A stretch of DNA of 64,000 nucleotides from Streptomyces sp. LUP47B. Lineage in GTDB: Bacteria > Actinomycetota > Actinomycetes > Streptomycetales > Streptomycetaceae. Where the stretch lies: positions 504,486-568,485 of the forward strand of contig NZ_MJAH01000004.1 in assembly GCF_001746295.1 (NCBI RefSeq), given 5' to 3'. Positions 15,787 through 23,590 of this stretch are shown in pieces (the first letter of the stretch is position 1; every line of letters starts with the position of its first letter). The notes under the pieces are model-generated. The model did no database searches. It saw nothing but the letters and a program-made list of their open reading frames with translations, and had not been told where the DNA came from. A program made the translations under genes and the position numbers.

Positions 15787-17664
15787 TTGAAGTCGACGTC
15801 GAAGGCGAACACGGACCTTGTCGTACCGGTCGCACCGAGTCGCGGTCGGCTACGGCCGCTCGGCCTCGACGAGGTCCGGATCACGGGCGGCTTCTGGGCC
15901 CGGCGCAGGGAGGTCAACGCCACCGCCACCCTCGACCACTGCCGCGACTGGATGGAACGCGTCGGCTGGACCGGCAACTTCGGCGCACCCGTGGAGCAGC
16001 GGCGGGGACGGGAGTTCGCCGACTCCGACGTCTACAAACTGCTCGAAGCGATGGCCTGGACAGGCACCGGCTCCGACACGGTCACCGAGACGATCGCCTC
16101 CGCCCAGGAACCCGACGGCTACCTCAACACCGCCTTCGGCCGCCCCGGCCAGCAGCCCCGCTACAGCGACCTCGAATGGGGCCACGAGCTGTACTGCTAC
16201 GGCCACTTGATCCAGGCGGGCGTGGCGCAGATCCGCACCCGTGGCGAGGGCGAGCTGGCGAAGATCGCCCAACGGGCCGCCGACCACGTGTGCGCCACCT
16301 TCGGCCCCGGCGGCATCGACGGTGTGTGCGGGCACCCCGAGATCGAGACCGCCCTGGTCGAACTGGCCCGGGCGACCGGCGAACAGCGCTACCTCGACCA
16401 GGCGGCACTCTTCATCGACCGCCGAGGCCGAGGCACGCTCGCCGACGGCGAGTTCGGCCGCGCCTACTACCAGGACGACCTGCCCGTCCGGCAGGCCACC
16501 GTCCTGCGCGGCCACGCCGTCCGTGCCCTCTACCTCGCGGCCGGTGCCGTGGACGTCGCCGTGGAGACGGGGGACGAGGACCTCCTCGCGGCCGTCGTAC
16601 GGCAGTGGGAGACCACGGTCGCCCGACGCACCTACCTGACCGGCGGCATGGGCTCCCACCACCGCGACGAGTCCTTCGGCGACGACTTCGTCCTCCCACC
16701 CGACCGCGCGTACGCGGAGACCTGCGCCGCCGTCGCCTCCGTGATGCTCAGCTGGCGCCTCCTGCTCGCCACCGGCGAACCACGCTTCGCCGACCTCGCC
16801 GAGCGGACCCTGTTCAACGTCGTCGCGACCGCACCCTCCGAGGACGGCCGCTCCTTCTTCTACGCCAACACCCTGCACCGCCGCCGACGCGGCACCGTGC
16901 CGGCGGCTGACGCCGTGAGCCCACGTGCCGAATCGGGCCTGCGTGCCCCCTGGTTCGCGGTGTCCTGCTGCCCGACCAACGTGGCCCGCACCCTGGCCCT
17001 GCTGCCCGCGTATCTGGCGTCCGTCGACGACCACGGCATCCAGCTCCACCAGTACGCGGACGCCGAGATCTCCGTCGACGGGATCGCCCTGCGCGTCCGC
17101 ACCGACTACCCGTCGGACGGGACCGTGACCGTACGGATCGCCCGGTCCCCGGACCATCCATGGACCCTGTCCCTGCGCGTCCCGACGTGGACGGAGGGCG
17201 CCACGGCCCTGCTGGTCGACGCGGACGGAACCCGCCGCACCGTCGCCCCGGGCACGGCGACGGTCACTCGCGTCTTCCGCCCCGGCGACGAGATCCGGCT
17301 CGAACTGCCCGTCGTCCCGCGCTGGATCGGGCCGGACCCCCGCATCGACGCGGTACGCGGTACGGTCGCCGTCCAGCGCGGCCCCCTGGTGTACTGCGCC
17401 GAGTCGGTGGACCTGCCGGACGGACGGGACGTCGACGCCGTACGGGTGGACACCACCGCCGAGCCGGTGGACGGGCCGGGCGGCACGGTCGTGGCGCCGG
17501 GTGAACTCGCCGAGCCGCACGACGAGGCATGGCCGTACCGGCCGCCGGAACAGGGAGAGGTGCTCACTGTGGAGCGGCAGGGGATCGTGCTGGTGCCGTA
17601 CAACTCCTGGGCGAACCGCGGTCCGTCGACGATGCGGGTGTGGCTGCCCACCACCGGGCGCTGA
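15787..17664 (+). CDS. GH127 beta-L-arabinofuranosidase, cytosolic
   Basis: 625 aa with no signal peptide. It starts at TTG 15787, four bases after the permease stop, with AAGGGATGA just upstream. Family GH127 (formerly DUF1680) cleaves beta-L-arabinofuranosides using a zinc-bound cysteine thiolate. The cluster is visible: YAETC gives Glu311 and Cys313, and SCCPTNVAR gives Cys394 and Cys395, matching Glu338, Cys340, Cys417 and Cys418 of HypBA1 as I recall them. Length fits the family (about 650). Substrates would be beta-Araf disaccharides from extensin-like glycoproteins or pectin, imported by the upstream ABC system. Confidence 0.9.
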   Translation: MKSTSKANTDLVVPVAPSRGRLRPLGLDEVRITGGFWARRREVNATATLDHCRDWMERVGWTGNFGAPVEQRRGREFADSDVYKLLEAMAWTGTGSDTVTETIASAQEPDGYLNTAFGRPGQQPRYSDLEWGHELYCYGHLIQAGVAQIRTRGEGELAKIAQRAADHVCATFGPGGIDGVCGHPEIETALVELARATGEQRYLDQAALFIDRRGRGTLADGEFGRAYYQDDLPVRQATVLRGHAVRALYLAAGAVDVAVETGDEDLLAAVVRQWETTVARRTYLTGGMGSHHRDESFGDDFVLPPDRAYAETCAAVASVMLSWRLLLATGEPRFADLAERTLFNVVATAPSEDGRSFFYANTLHRRRRGTVPAADAVSPRAESGLRAPWFAVSCCPTNVARTLALLPAYLASVDDHGIQLHQYADAEISVDGIALRVRTDYPSDGTVTVRIARSPDHPWTLSLRVPTWTEGATALLVDADGTRRTVAPGTATVTRVFRPGDEIRLELPVVPRWIGPDPRIDAVRGTVAVQRGPLVYCAESVDLPDGRDVDAVRVDTTAEPVDGPGGTVVAPGELAEPHDEAWPYRPPEQGEVLTVERQGIVLVPYNSWANRGPSTMRVWLPTTGR

Positions 17665-17684
17665 CGAGCGTGTACCTGAACCGT

Positions 17685-18713
17685 TCACCCGCTGCTGGCG
17701 TCGCCGTCCAGGTCGGTGCACTGCCGCAGCACCCGCAGTTCGTCACCCTCGACCCGCATCTCGTACAGCTTCCCGCGCGCGTTCTCGAAAGGGCGGTGGA
17801 GGATCATCATCAGCCGGCCGTCGAAGGTCCGAAACAGCATCCCGTGCCCGCTGTCGTCCCGGACCAGCGGCCGGCGCTGTTCCCAAGGGCCGTTCAGCTC
17901 ACCGGACTTGGAGACGGCGTAGGTCTGCACGTAACCGCCGCTGACGGTGCCGTCCGCACCGGCCGTGTTCTTCTCGTACGTCGACCACAGCATGAGGAGG
18001 GCGCCGTCAGGGGTGCGGTGGAGCTGCGGGCCGTCGGTGACGTAGGGCGCGAGCTGGTGCGGTACGCCCGCGGGGATCTGCTCACCGAGCCAGAACGCGT
18101 CCGAGCCCTTGAACAGAAAGACGGGCTCGCCGACCGTCCCGGTCAGATCGGGAGCCAGCCGGACGGCTTCCATCGTCCCGTCGACGGTCTGCAGCCACTC
18201 GTGCGCGTACACCATCCAGGGCTGCCCGGCCGGATCGACGTAGAGCGTGCCGTCGAGGGTCATGAGGCGCGCGGGCGGAGTGGGCCCGGAGGGGTCGACG
18301 ACGGTGAAGGGGCCGAGCAGCGAGTCGGACACCGCGGTGATCGTGCCGCGCGCGTGGTTGGGCAGCTGGAAGGGCGTGCCCCACCGCCCGGCCGGTGGCA
18401 CCGGCAGCACCCGGCCCTCGTCGTGCAGCGTGGTGAACAGGTAGTACCTGCCACCCCACGCGTGCACCTCCGGCGCCCACCCGCCGTCCCGCGCCCAGAT
18501 CCCCTCCTGCTCATCCGTCCGGAACACGACGACCGGCCGCGCCCAGTCCCGCAGATCCCGACTGCGGTAGACCATCGTCCCGACGCCCTCCACCCCCGAC
18601 ACGGAAGGTTCGTTGGAGGTGTAGAGGTAGTACGTCCGCGTCTCGGCGTCGGCGACGACGAACGGATCGTGCAACGGCATCTCGGGCAGCCGCAGGGGCT
18701 CGGTCTCGGTCAC
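17685..18713 (-). CDS. Cytosolic GH43-type glycosidase
   Basis: 342 aa, no signal peptide. It has the GH43 propeller pattern: HDPFVVADAETRTYYLYTS at the N-terminus (Asp as base), WAPEVHAWGGRYYLFTT with a conserved Glu region, and LMTLDGTLYVDPAGQPWMVYAHEW later. It is convergent with GH127 (20 bp between stops) and is probably an alpha-L-arabinofuranosidase or related enzyme acting on imported oligosaccharide. No operator like those at 11364 or 12602 was seen upstream, so it may not be under the same LacI control. Confidence 0.85.
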   Translation of the reverse strand: MTETEPLRLPEMPLHDPFVVADAETRTYYLYTSNEPSVSGVEGVGTMVYRSRDLRDWARPVVVFRTDEQEGIWARDGGWAPEVHAWGGRYYLFTTLHDEGRVLPVPPAGRWGTPFQLPNHARGTITAVSDSLLGPFTVVDPSGPTPPARLMTLDGTLYVDPAGQPWMVYAHEWLQTVDGTMEAVRLAPDLTGTVGEPVFLFKGSDAFWLGEQIPAGVPHQLAPYVTDGPQLHRTPDGALLMLWSTYEKNTAGADGTVSGGYVQTYAVSKSGELNGPWEQRRPLVRDDSGHGMLFRTFDGRLMMILHRPFENARGKLYEMRVEGDELRVLRQCTDLDGDASSG

Positions 18714-18739
18714 GGCTGCACGATACGTGGCCGTCCTGA

Positions 18740-19039
18740 TCAGCCGTCGAACTGGAAGCGGACCGTCATCTCGACCCTCACGTCGTCCCCCGCACCGAGC
18801 CCCTCCGGCCCCCGCACCGCGTTCTTCAGCGGCAGCAGATAGCCGCCGTCCTTCGGGAACAGCGACGTCGTGAAGGTGATTTCGCCGATCCGGGCCTCGA
18901 CCGGGATGACGCCCCAGCCGTACGTGGCCATCCGGGCCACCTCATCGATGTCGGCGGACTCCTGATCGGGCACCGGGACGAAGTAGTAGGGCGCCGGACC
19001 GCGCCATTCGACCACCCGGCCGGTGAAGGTGAGCTGCAT
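18740..19039 (-). CDS. DUF1905 domain protein
   Basis: 99 aa single-domain protein. FTGRVVEWRGPAPYYFVPVP and the later GWGVIPVEARIGEITFTTSLFPKDGGYLLPLK match the small beta-barrel DUF1905 family. No biochemical function is known to me. It follows the TetR gene on the same strand after 24 bp, so the two are probably co-transcribed. Confidence 0.8.
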   Translation of the reverse strand: MQLTFTGRVVEWRGPAPYYFVPVPDQESADIDEVARMATYGWGVIPVEARIGEITFTTSLFPKDGGYLLPLKNAVRGPEGLGAGDDVRVEMTVRFQFDG

Positions 19040-19063
19040 CGGGCCCCCGTTGCGCGGAAGACG

Positions 19064-19723
19064 TCAGGACCCGTTGTACCGCGCCGCGATGTCCGTGAGA
19101 TAGCCGCGCAGCAGGATCTTGGTCTCCTCGAGCAGCGCCGCGTCCCCCTTCGTTTCCCGGCGGAAGGCCTCCTGGGCGAGGGCGTCGGCGGCGAGGATCG
19201 CGGCGTGGCAGACGCGGGCGAGGGTCTCGTCGTCCTCGGCGAGCCGCAGGGCGAGCAGGATGCGGCGGATCCCGTCGGCCATCCTGCGCTTGTGCTCGCG
19301 GTCCGCGGTCCGGGTCCGCTCGGTCAGTCCGCTGCCGAACCACAGGGCACGGAAGCCGTGTTCGGTACGGTAGATCTCCGCGTACGCGTCGACGAGGACG
19401 CCGACCGGATCCTCCCAGCGCTCGGCGGCAGCGGCCTCGACGAGCGCGTCCATCGCCGCTTCCAGCTTGGCGAAGTAACCGGCCGCGAGCGCGTCGATGA
19501 TCGCCCCGCGGTCAGGCAGGTACTGGTACAGCGAGCCGACCGACACCCGCGCCTCGGACGCGATCCGGGTCGTGGTGAGCGACTCGACGCCTTCCTCGAC
19601 CAGGATGCGCTCCGCGGCTTCCAGAACCCTGGCCAACCGGGCCCGGCTGCGGGCCTGTTGGGGAGTACGGCGCAGGGCGCCGACCCATGCGGCCGGCTCG
19701 GCGTCCGGGGTGGGCTCAGTCAC
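19064..19723 (-). CDS. TetR-family regulator
   Basis: 219 aa, GTG start at 19723. The N-terminal TetR helix-turn-helix is clear: RVLEAAERILVEEGVESLTT, then RIASEARVSVGSLYQYLPD (about residues 33-77), with a helical ligand-binding C-terminal part. It is divergent from the aldolase/kinase pair with 80 bp between, so it may control those genes, its own operon with DUF1905, or both. The intergenic direct repeat GAACGTGAACGTGA (from 19758) is a possible binding element. Confidence 0.88.
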   Translation of the reverse strand: MTEPTPDAEPAAWVGALRRTPQQARSRARLARVLEAAERILVEEGVESLTTTRIASEARVSVGSLYQYLPDRGAIIDALAAGYFAKLEAAMDALVEAAAAERWEDPVGVLVDAYAEIYRTEHGFRALWFGSGLTERTRTADREHKRRMADGIRRILLALRLAEDDETLARVCHAAILAADALAQEAFRRETKGDAALLEETKILLRGYLTDIAARYNGS

Positions 19724-19762
19724 GGGACGCCCTTCGCTCGTTCACCTGACGACCTCCGAACG

Positions 19763-19791
19763 TGAACGTGACTTTGTTTCAGGTTTAGGTT
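19763..19791 (+). promoter_or_regulatory. Possible promoter giving a nearly leaderless aldolase mRNA
   Basis: TGAACG (19763-19768), a 17-nt spacer and TAGGTT (19786-19791), with the aldolase ATG only 12 nt further on. There is no purine-rich ribosome site before the ATG, which fits a very short or absent leader. The -35 match is weak. Confidence 0.4.
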
Positions 19792-19803
19792 AGCGTCGCG
19801 CGC

Positions 19804-20481
19804 ATGACCGACTCAAGCCCGGTGCTGAGCGAGGAGCGGACCGCCGTGGCGGACGCCTGCCGCCGTCTGGGGGCCGAGGGCCTGCTCATCGGTACGGCGG
19901 GCAATGTCAGCCTACGCGTCGAGGACCACGTGGCGATCACCGCGACCGGCGCCGTCCTGGCCGAGCTCACCGCGGACCAGGTGACCGTGGTGGACCTCGA
20001 CGGAGAGATCGTGGCCGGCGGCCTGCTGCCCACCTCGGAGCTCGACCTGCACCTGGGCGTCTACCGCCGGTACGGCACCGCCGCCGTCGTGCACACCCAC
20101 GCCCCGATGGCCACCGCGCTCTCCCTCGTCCTCGACGAACTGCCCTGCATCCATTACCAGTTGCTGGCCCTCGGTGGCACCGTCCGGGTCGCACCGTACG
20201 CCACCTTCGGCACCCCGGAACTCGCGGAGTCGGTCCTCACCGCGCTGGAGGGGCGCGGTGCGGCCCTGATGGCCAACCACGGCGCGGTCACCCACGCCCC
20301 GACCCTCGACAAGGCGGTCGAGCACGCGCTGCTCCTGGAGTGGGCCTGCGGTGTCTACCAGCGCGCGGCCGCCCTCGGACAGCCCCGCTTCCTCGACGAA
20401 CAGCAGCAGATCGCGGTGATCGAGGCCGCCCTCGCCCGCAACTACGGCACCACGCAATCCGCACAGGAGGGGAACCGATGA
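19804..20481 (+). CDS. Class II aldolase/adducin family protein
   Basis: 225 aa zinc enzyme of the fuculose-1-phosphate/ribulose-5-phosphate aldolase-epimerase fold. Metal and catalytic residues fit: Glu79 (PTSELDLH), His97 and His99 (VHTHAP), His159 (MANHGAV), the same pattern as Glu73, His92, His94 and His155 of E. coli FucA. It probably cleaves a sugar-phosphate to dihydroxyacetone phosphate plus an aldehyde. The PfkB kinase overlaps it by 4 bp and should make its substrate. Which sugar cannot be told; no isomerase is adjacent. Confidence 0.88.
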   Translation: MTDSSPVLSEERTAVADACRRLGAEGLLIGTAGNVSLRVEDHVAITATGAVLAELTADQVTVVDLDGEIVAGGLLPTSELDLHLGVYRRYGTAAVVHTHAPMATALSLVLDELPCIHYQLLALGGTVRVAPYATFGTPELAESVLTALEGRGAALMANHGAVTHAPTLDKAVEHALLLEWACGVYQRAAALGQPRFLDEQQQIAVIEAALARNYGTTQSAQEGNR

Positions 20482-21416
20482 AGGCACAGAACGTCGTCAC
20501 CATGGGTGTGCACGTGCTGGACGTGCTGGTACGGCCGGTCGAGGAGATACCCGAGGGCCAGGGCGCGACCCTGGTCGAGGACATCCGCATGACCGCCGCC
20601 GGCACGGCCGCGGGCACCGCACTCACCCTCGCCAAACTGGGCGCGTCGGTGCGCACCGCCGGGGCGATCGGCACCGACCCGACGGGCGACCTGCTCACGC
20701 AACTGCTCGACAAGGCGGGCATCGACACCGGGCTGCTCGTCCGCCGTGTCGACACATCCACCTCCGCGACGGTCCTGCCCATCCGCCCCAACGGTGACCG
20801 CCCCACCCTCCACCTGCTCGGCGCCAACATCACCTACGGCCTCGACGACGTGCCCTGGGACGCGGTCGCCGAGGCGACCCACCTCCATCTCGGCGGCCCC
20901 GAGCTGATCGGCGCCGAGGTCGCCGCCCGCATCCTGGCGCACGCCAAGGACCACGGCGTCACCACCTCGGTGGACCTCCTCGCGCCGGGTGAACTCGGCA
21001 CCTTCGACCAGATCGAACCGCTGCTGCCGTACGTCGACTTCCTGCTCCCCAACGAGGACCAGGTCCTCGGCTTCAGCGAGGAGGACGACCTGGTGACCGG
21101 CGCGAAGAAGTTCCTGGCCGGGGGAGTGGGCCTGGTCGCGGTCACCCGTGGCGGCGACGGCGCCCTCCTGGTCACCGCCGAGGGCACGGAGACCATCCCC
21201 GCCTTCGAGGTGGAGGTCGTCGACACCACCGGCTGCGGCGACGCCTTCTCGGCGGGCTTCCTGCGCGGGATGGGCCTGGACCGCACGCCACGCGAGGCGG
21301 CGATCCTGGGCAGCGCCGCGGCGGCGCTGGTGGCGCAGGGACTGGGCAGCGACCATGGCGACTTCGACCTGGCGGAGGCCGACGAGTTCTCCATGACGAG
21401 CAAGACCCGCGCATAG
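20478..21416 (+). CDS. PfkB-family carbohydrate kinase
   Basis: 312 aa ribokinase-fold kinase. The ATG at 20478 is chosen because it overlaps the aldolase stop (ATGA) and follows CAGGAGGGGAACC. The N-terminal MTAAGTAAGTALTLAKLGASV region and the C-terminal signature DTTGCGDAFSAGF (catalytic Asp255) are intact. It presumably phosphorylates a ketose or related sugar that the paired aldolase then splits. No transporter lies in the operon. Confidence 0.9.
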   Translation: MKAQNVVTMGVHVLDVLVRPVEEIPEGQGATLVEDIRMTAAGTAAGTALTLAKLGASVRTAGAIGTDPTGDLLTQLLDKAGIDTGLLVRRVDTSTSATVLPIRPNGDRPTLHLLGANITYGLDDVPWDAVAEATHLHLGGPELIGAEVAARILAHAKDHGVTTSVDLLAPGELGTFDQIEPLLPYVDFLLPNEDQVLGFSEEDDLVTGAKKFLAGGVGLVAVTRGGDGALLVTAEGTETIPAFEVEVVDTTGCGDAFSAGFLRGMGLDRTPREAAILGSAAAALVAQGLGSDHGDFDLAEADEFSMTSKTRA

Positions 21417-21524
21417 GCCGCACCCATACGTTGCGGTCCGCGAGGGGTGCGGAATGGGCATGGGGCGCCCGGTGTTGCGGCAGCATCGAGTCCGTACCGC
21501 GCCACCGCACTCCTGGGAGTACCC

Positions 21525-21854
21525 ATGCCCCGCTCCGAAGCCCGCGTCGCCACCGACCGCCCGCACCGCTACGCCAAACAGCTCGCCTCGCACCTCGGGC
21601 GTCGCAGCCAGACCACGTGGGACGAGGACAGCGGTGAGGGCAGCCTGCTCTTCCAGAACGGAGGCAAGGGCTCCCTCACCGCCACCGAAGGCGCGCTGCT
21701 GCTGACGCTGGAGACGGAGTCCGAACACCTCGATCTCCTGGAGGGCGTCGTCGGCAGCCACCTGGTCCGCTTCGGCAGCAAGGACGAACTCGTCGTCGAG
21801 TGGACGCGGGGCAGCGGTGAGCCCGGCACCACGCAGCGCAAGGAGACCGACTGA
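21525..21854 (+). CDS. DUF2218 small protein
   Basis: 109 aa. RPHRYAKQLASHLGRR followed by SLLFQNGGKGSLTATEGALLLTLE and HLVRFGSKDELVVEW is the DUF2218 pattern. The ATG at 21525 has GGGAG at 5-9 nt upstream; an upstream in-frame ATG at 21447 would add 26 unconserved residues. Function unknown; members are small and cytosolic, sometimes near iron or oxidative-stress genes. Here it stands alone, convergent with a Nudix gene. Confidence 0.8.
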   Translation: MPRSEARVATDRPHRYAKQLASHLGRRSQTTWDEDSGEGSLLFQNGGKGSLTATEGALLLTLETESEHLDLLEGVVGSHLVRFGSKDELVVEWTRGSGEPGTTQRKETD

Positions 21855-21863
21855 CGGGTGACC

Positions 21864-22400
21864 TCAGATCGCGCATCCCACGTGGGCCAGCGCCTGCTTG
21901 AGCAGCACCCCGTGACCGCCGGGCATCTCACTCTCCACCGCCGGTGACAGGGCCTCCTGCGGGCTGAACCACACCAGGTCCAGGGCGTCCTGGCGGGGCT
22001 GGCAGTCGCCGCTCACCGGGACCACGTAGACGAGGGACACCGCGTGCTGGCGCGGGTCGTGGTAGGGCGTGACCCCCTGGGTGGGGAAGTACTCCGCCAC
22101 CGTGAAGGGCTGGAGGGAGGGCGGGATCCGGGGCAGGGCGACAGGTCCCAGATCCTTCTCCAGGTGGCGCAACAGGGCGTCCCGGACCCGCTCGTGGTGC
22201 AGGACGCGGCCGGAGACCAGCGTCCGGCTGACCGTTCCGTCGGGTCCGATGCGCAGCAGCAGGCCGACGCTGGTGACTTCGCCGCTGTCGTCGACGCGCA
22301 CGGGCACGGCCTCGACGTACAGGATGGGCATCCGGGCGCGGGCCTGCTCGAGATCGTCGGCGCTCAGCCAGCCGGGCGTGGTATCGGTCAAGTCAGACAT
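21864..22400 (-). CDS. Nudix-like protein, DUF4916
   Basis: 178 aa. The fold looks Nudix-derived (PILYVEAVPVRVDDSGEVTSVGLLLRIGPDG, then RVLHHERVRDALLRHLEKDLG, where the Nudix helix would be), but the canonical REUxEExG box is not present, as in the DUF4916 branch. The substrate is unknown and pyrophosphatase activity is uncertain. The start codon lies 6 nt after a strong TATGAT box with no ribosome site between, so the message is probably leaderless. Confidence 0.75.
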   Translation of the reverse strand: MSDLTDTTPGWLSADDLEQARARMPILYVEAVPVRVDDSGEVTSVGLLLRIGPDGTVSRTLVSGRVLHHERVRDALLRHLEKDLGPVALPRIPPSLQPFTVAEYFPTQGVTPYHDPRQHAVSLVYVVPVSGDCQPRQDALDLVWFSPQEALSPAVESEMPGGHGVLLKQALAHVGCAI

Positions 22401-22406
22401 TGCTAG

Positions 22407-22412
22407 ATCATA
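22407..22412 (-). promoter_or_regulatory. -10 box of a leaderless Nudix transcript
   Basis: TATGAT on the minus strand ends 6 nt before the ATG at 22400, the classic actinobacterial spacing that makes the A of ATG the first transcribed base. No clear -35 hexamer was found (TGAGCG at 18 nt is the best). Confidence 0.5.
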
Positions 22413-22433
22413 CTTTCCGGGGACGGCGGGCGC

Positions 22434-23588
22434 TCAGTCGCGCTCGCCTGGTGGGACGGGGGACGGGGCGGGAAGTCCGTAGAGGCGGCGGGCGTTGTCC
22501 CCGCTCGCCCAGGCCGCGACGCGCAACGCGTCCGGCAGGCTCAGCTCGTCGGCGTCCACCCGCTCCTGGAGCAGTGCGGTCAGCCCGTGCCGGAACGACA
22601 ACGCGCCGAGCAGATGGAATTCGGCCACTCCGTACGCGTCGGAGCTGTACAGCAGCTTGCGGAACGGAGTGATCTCCAGCGCCTCCGCCAGGATCGCCCG
22701 GGACCGTGCGGGGCCGACGTAGTGCAGGGTGAGGCCCACGTCGAGGTACACCTGCTCGAACACCGCGGCCAGATAGGCGGCCTGCCGCTGATACGGCCAG
22801 CAGTGCAGCAGCAGGACCGGGATGGTGCCCGCGGTCAGGTGCAGCCAGTCCGTGAGGAGGGTCGGGTCCACGCGGTGCATACGGATGTCGCTGTCGCCGA
22901 ACCCGGTGTGCAGCTGGAGGGGCAGCCCGAGGTCCACGGCGGTCCACAGCAGATGCCGTACGAGAACCGGATCGGCCAGTCGTCCACCGTGCGCGAGCCA
23001 GTCGGCGGCGGCACGAGTGACCTCCGCGTCCGAGGGGCGCGCCGGGTCCAGGTCGAAGCCGGTGCGGTAGGCGGCGACCGACTTCACGGCCACCACACCC
23101 GGCCGTCCCACGGCCTCCAGAGCGGCCGCGCGGAACTCGTCCGCGTACGCGTCCGGCTCCACGCCGCGCGCCGCCACCGCCTCCGCGACACCCTCCAGCC
23201 GCACGATCTCGTACGCCGTCCCGCCCGCGGCCTCGGCCAGCTCCGCCGGTGTGGTGAGACGTTCCGGCGCGTAGCCGGTGTCCACGCAGAACACGTCCGT
23301 GCCCGCGGCGGTCAGAAAACGCCGGTTGACCTCCTGCGGGCCGAGTTCCGCGCGGCGGGTCAGGTAGGCGTCGGGCGGCGCGTGGCGCGGGAGGTCCAGC
23401 AGGGGTGCGCAGTGCCGGCGGACCGCCACACCGACGGGGCTGTCGAAGGAGGAGATCCCCGGCCAGGCCGCGCCCTCGGTGAGCAGCGACTCGAAGCCCG
23501 TCCGGTCGAGGCCGTCGACGACGACCCCGTGGCAGTGGTGGTCCACCAGCCGGACGGCGGCGAGGGCCTCGTGGACGCGTCCGCTCAT
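22434..23588 (-). CDS. Amidohydrolase (FluG N-terminal type)
   Basis: 384 aa TIM-barrel amidohydrolase of the Amidohydro_2 branch. Metal and active-site motifs: LVDHHCHG (HxH), LQLHTGFGDSDIRMH, VLLLHCWPYQR and LLYSSDAYG (the late Asp). The ATG at 23588 lies 2 nt after the stop of the glutamine-synthetase-like gene. In fungal FluG the same two domains are fused in the same relative roles, so the bacterial pair may hydrolyse the gamma-glutamyl or amide product made by its partner, or act in a related pathway (inference). Confidence 0.85.
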   Translation of the reverse strand: MSGRVHEALAAVRLVDHHCHGVVVDGLDRTGFESLLTEGAAWPGISSFDSPVGVAVRRHCAPLLDLPRHAPPDAYLTRRAELGPQEVNRRFLTAAGTDVFCVDTGYAPERLTTPAELAEAAGGTAYEIVRLEGVAEAVAARGVEPDAYADEFRAAALEAVGRPGVVAVKSVAAYRTGFDLDPARPSDAEVTRAAADWLAHGGRLADPVLVRHLLWTAVDLGLPLQLHTGFGDSDIRMHRVDPTLLTDWLHLTAGTIPVLLLHCWPYQRQAAYLAAVFEQVYLDVGLTLHYVGPARSRAILAEALEITPFRKLLYSSDAYGVAEFHLLGALSFRHGLTALLQERVDADELSLPDALRVAAWASGDNARRLYGLPAPSPVPPGERD

Positions 23589-23590
23589 GC

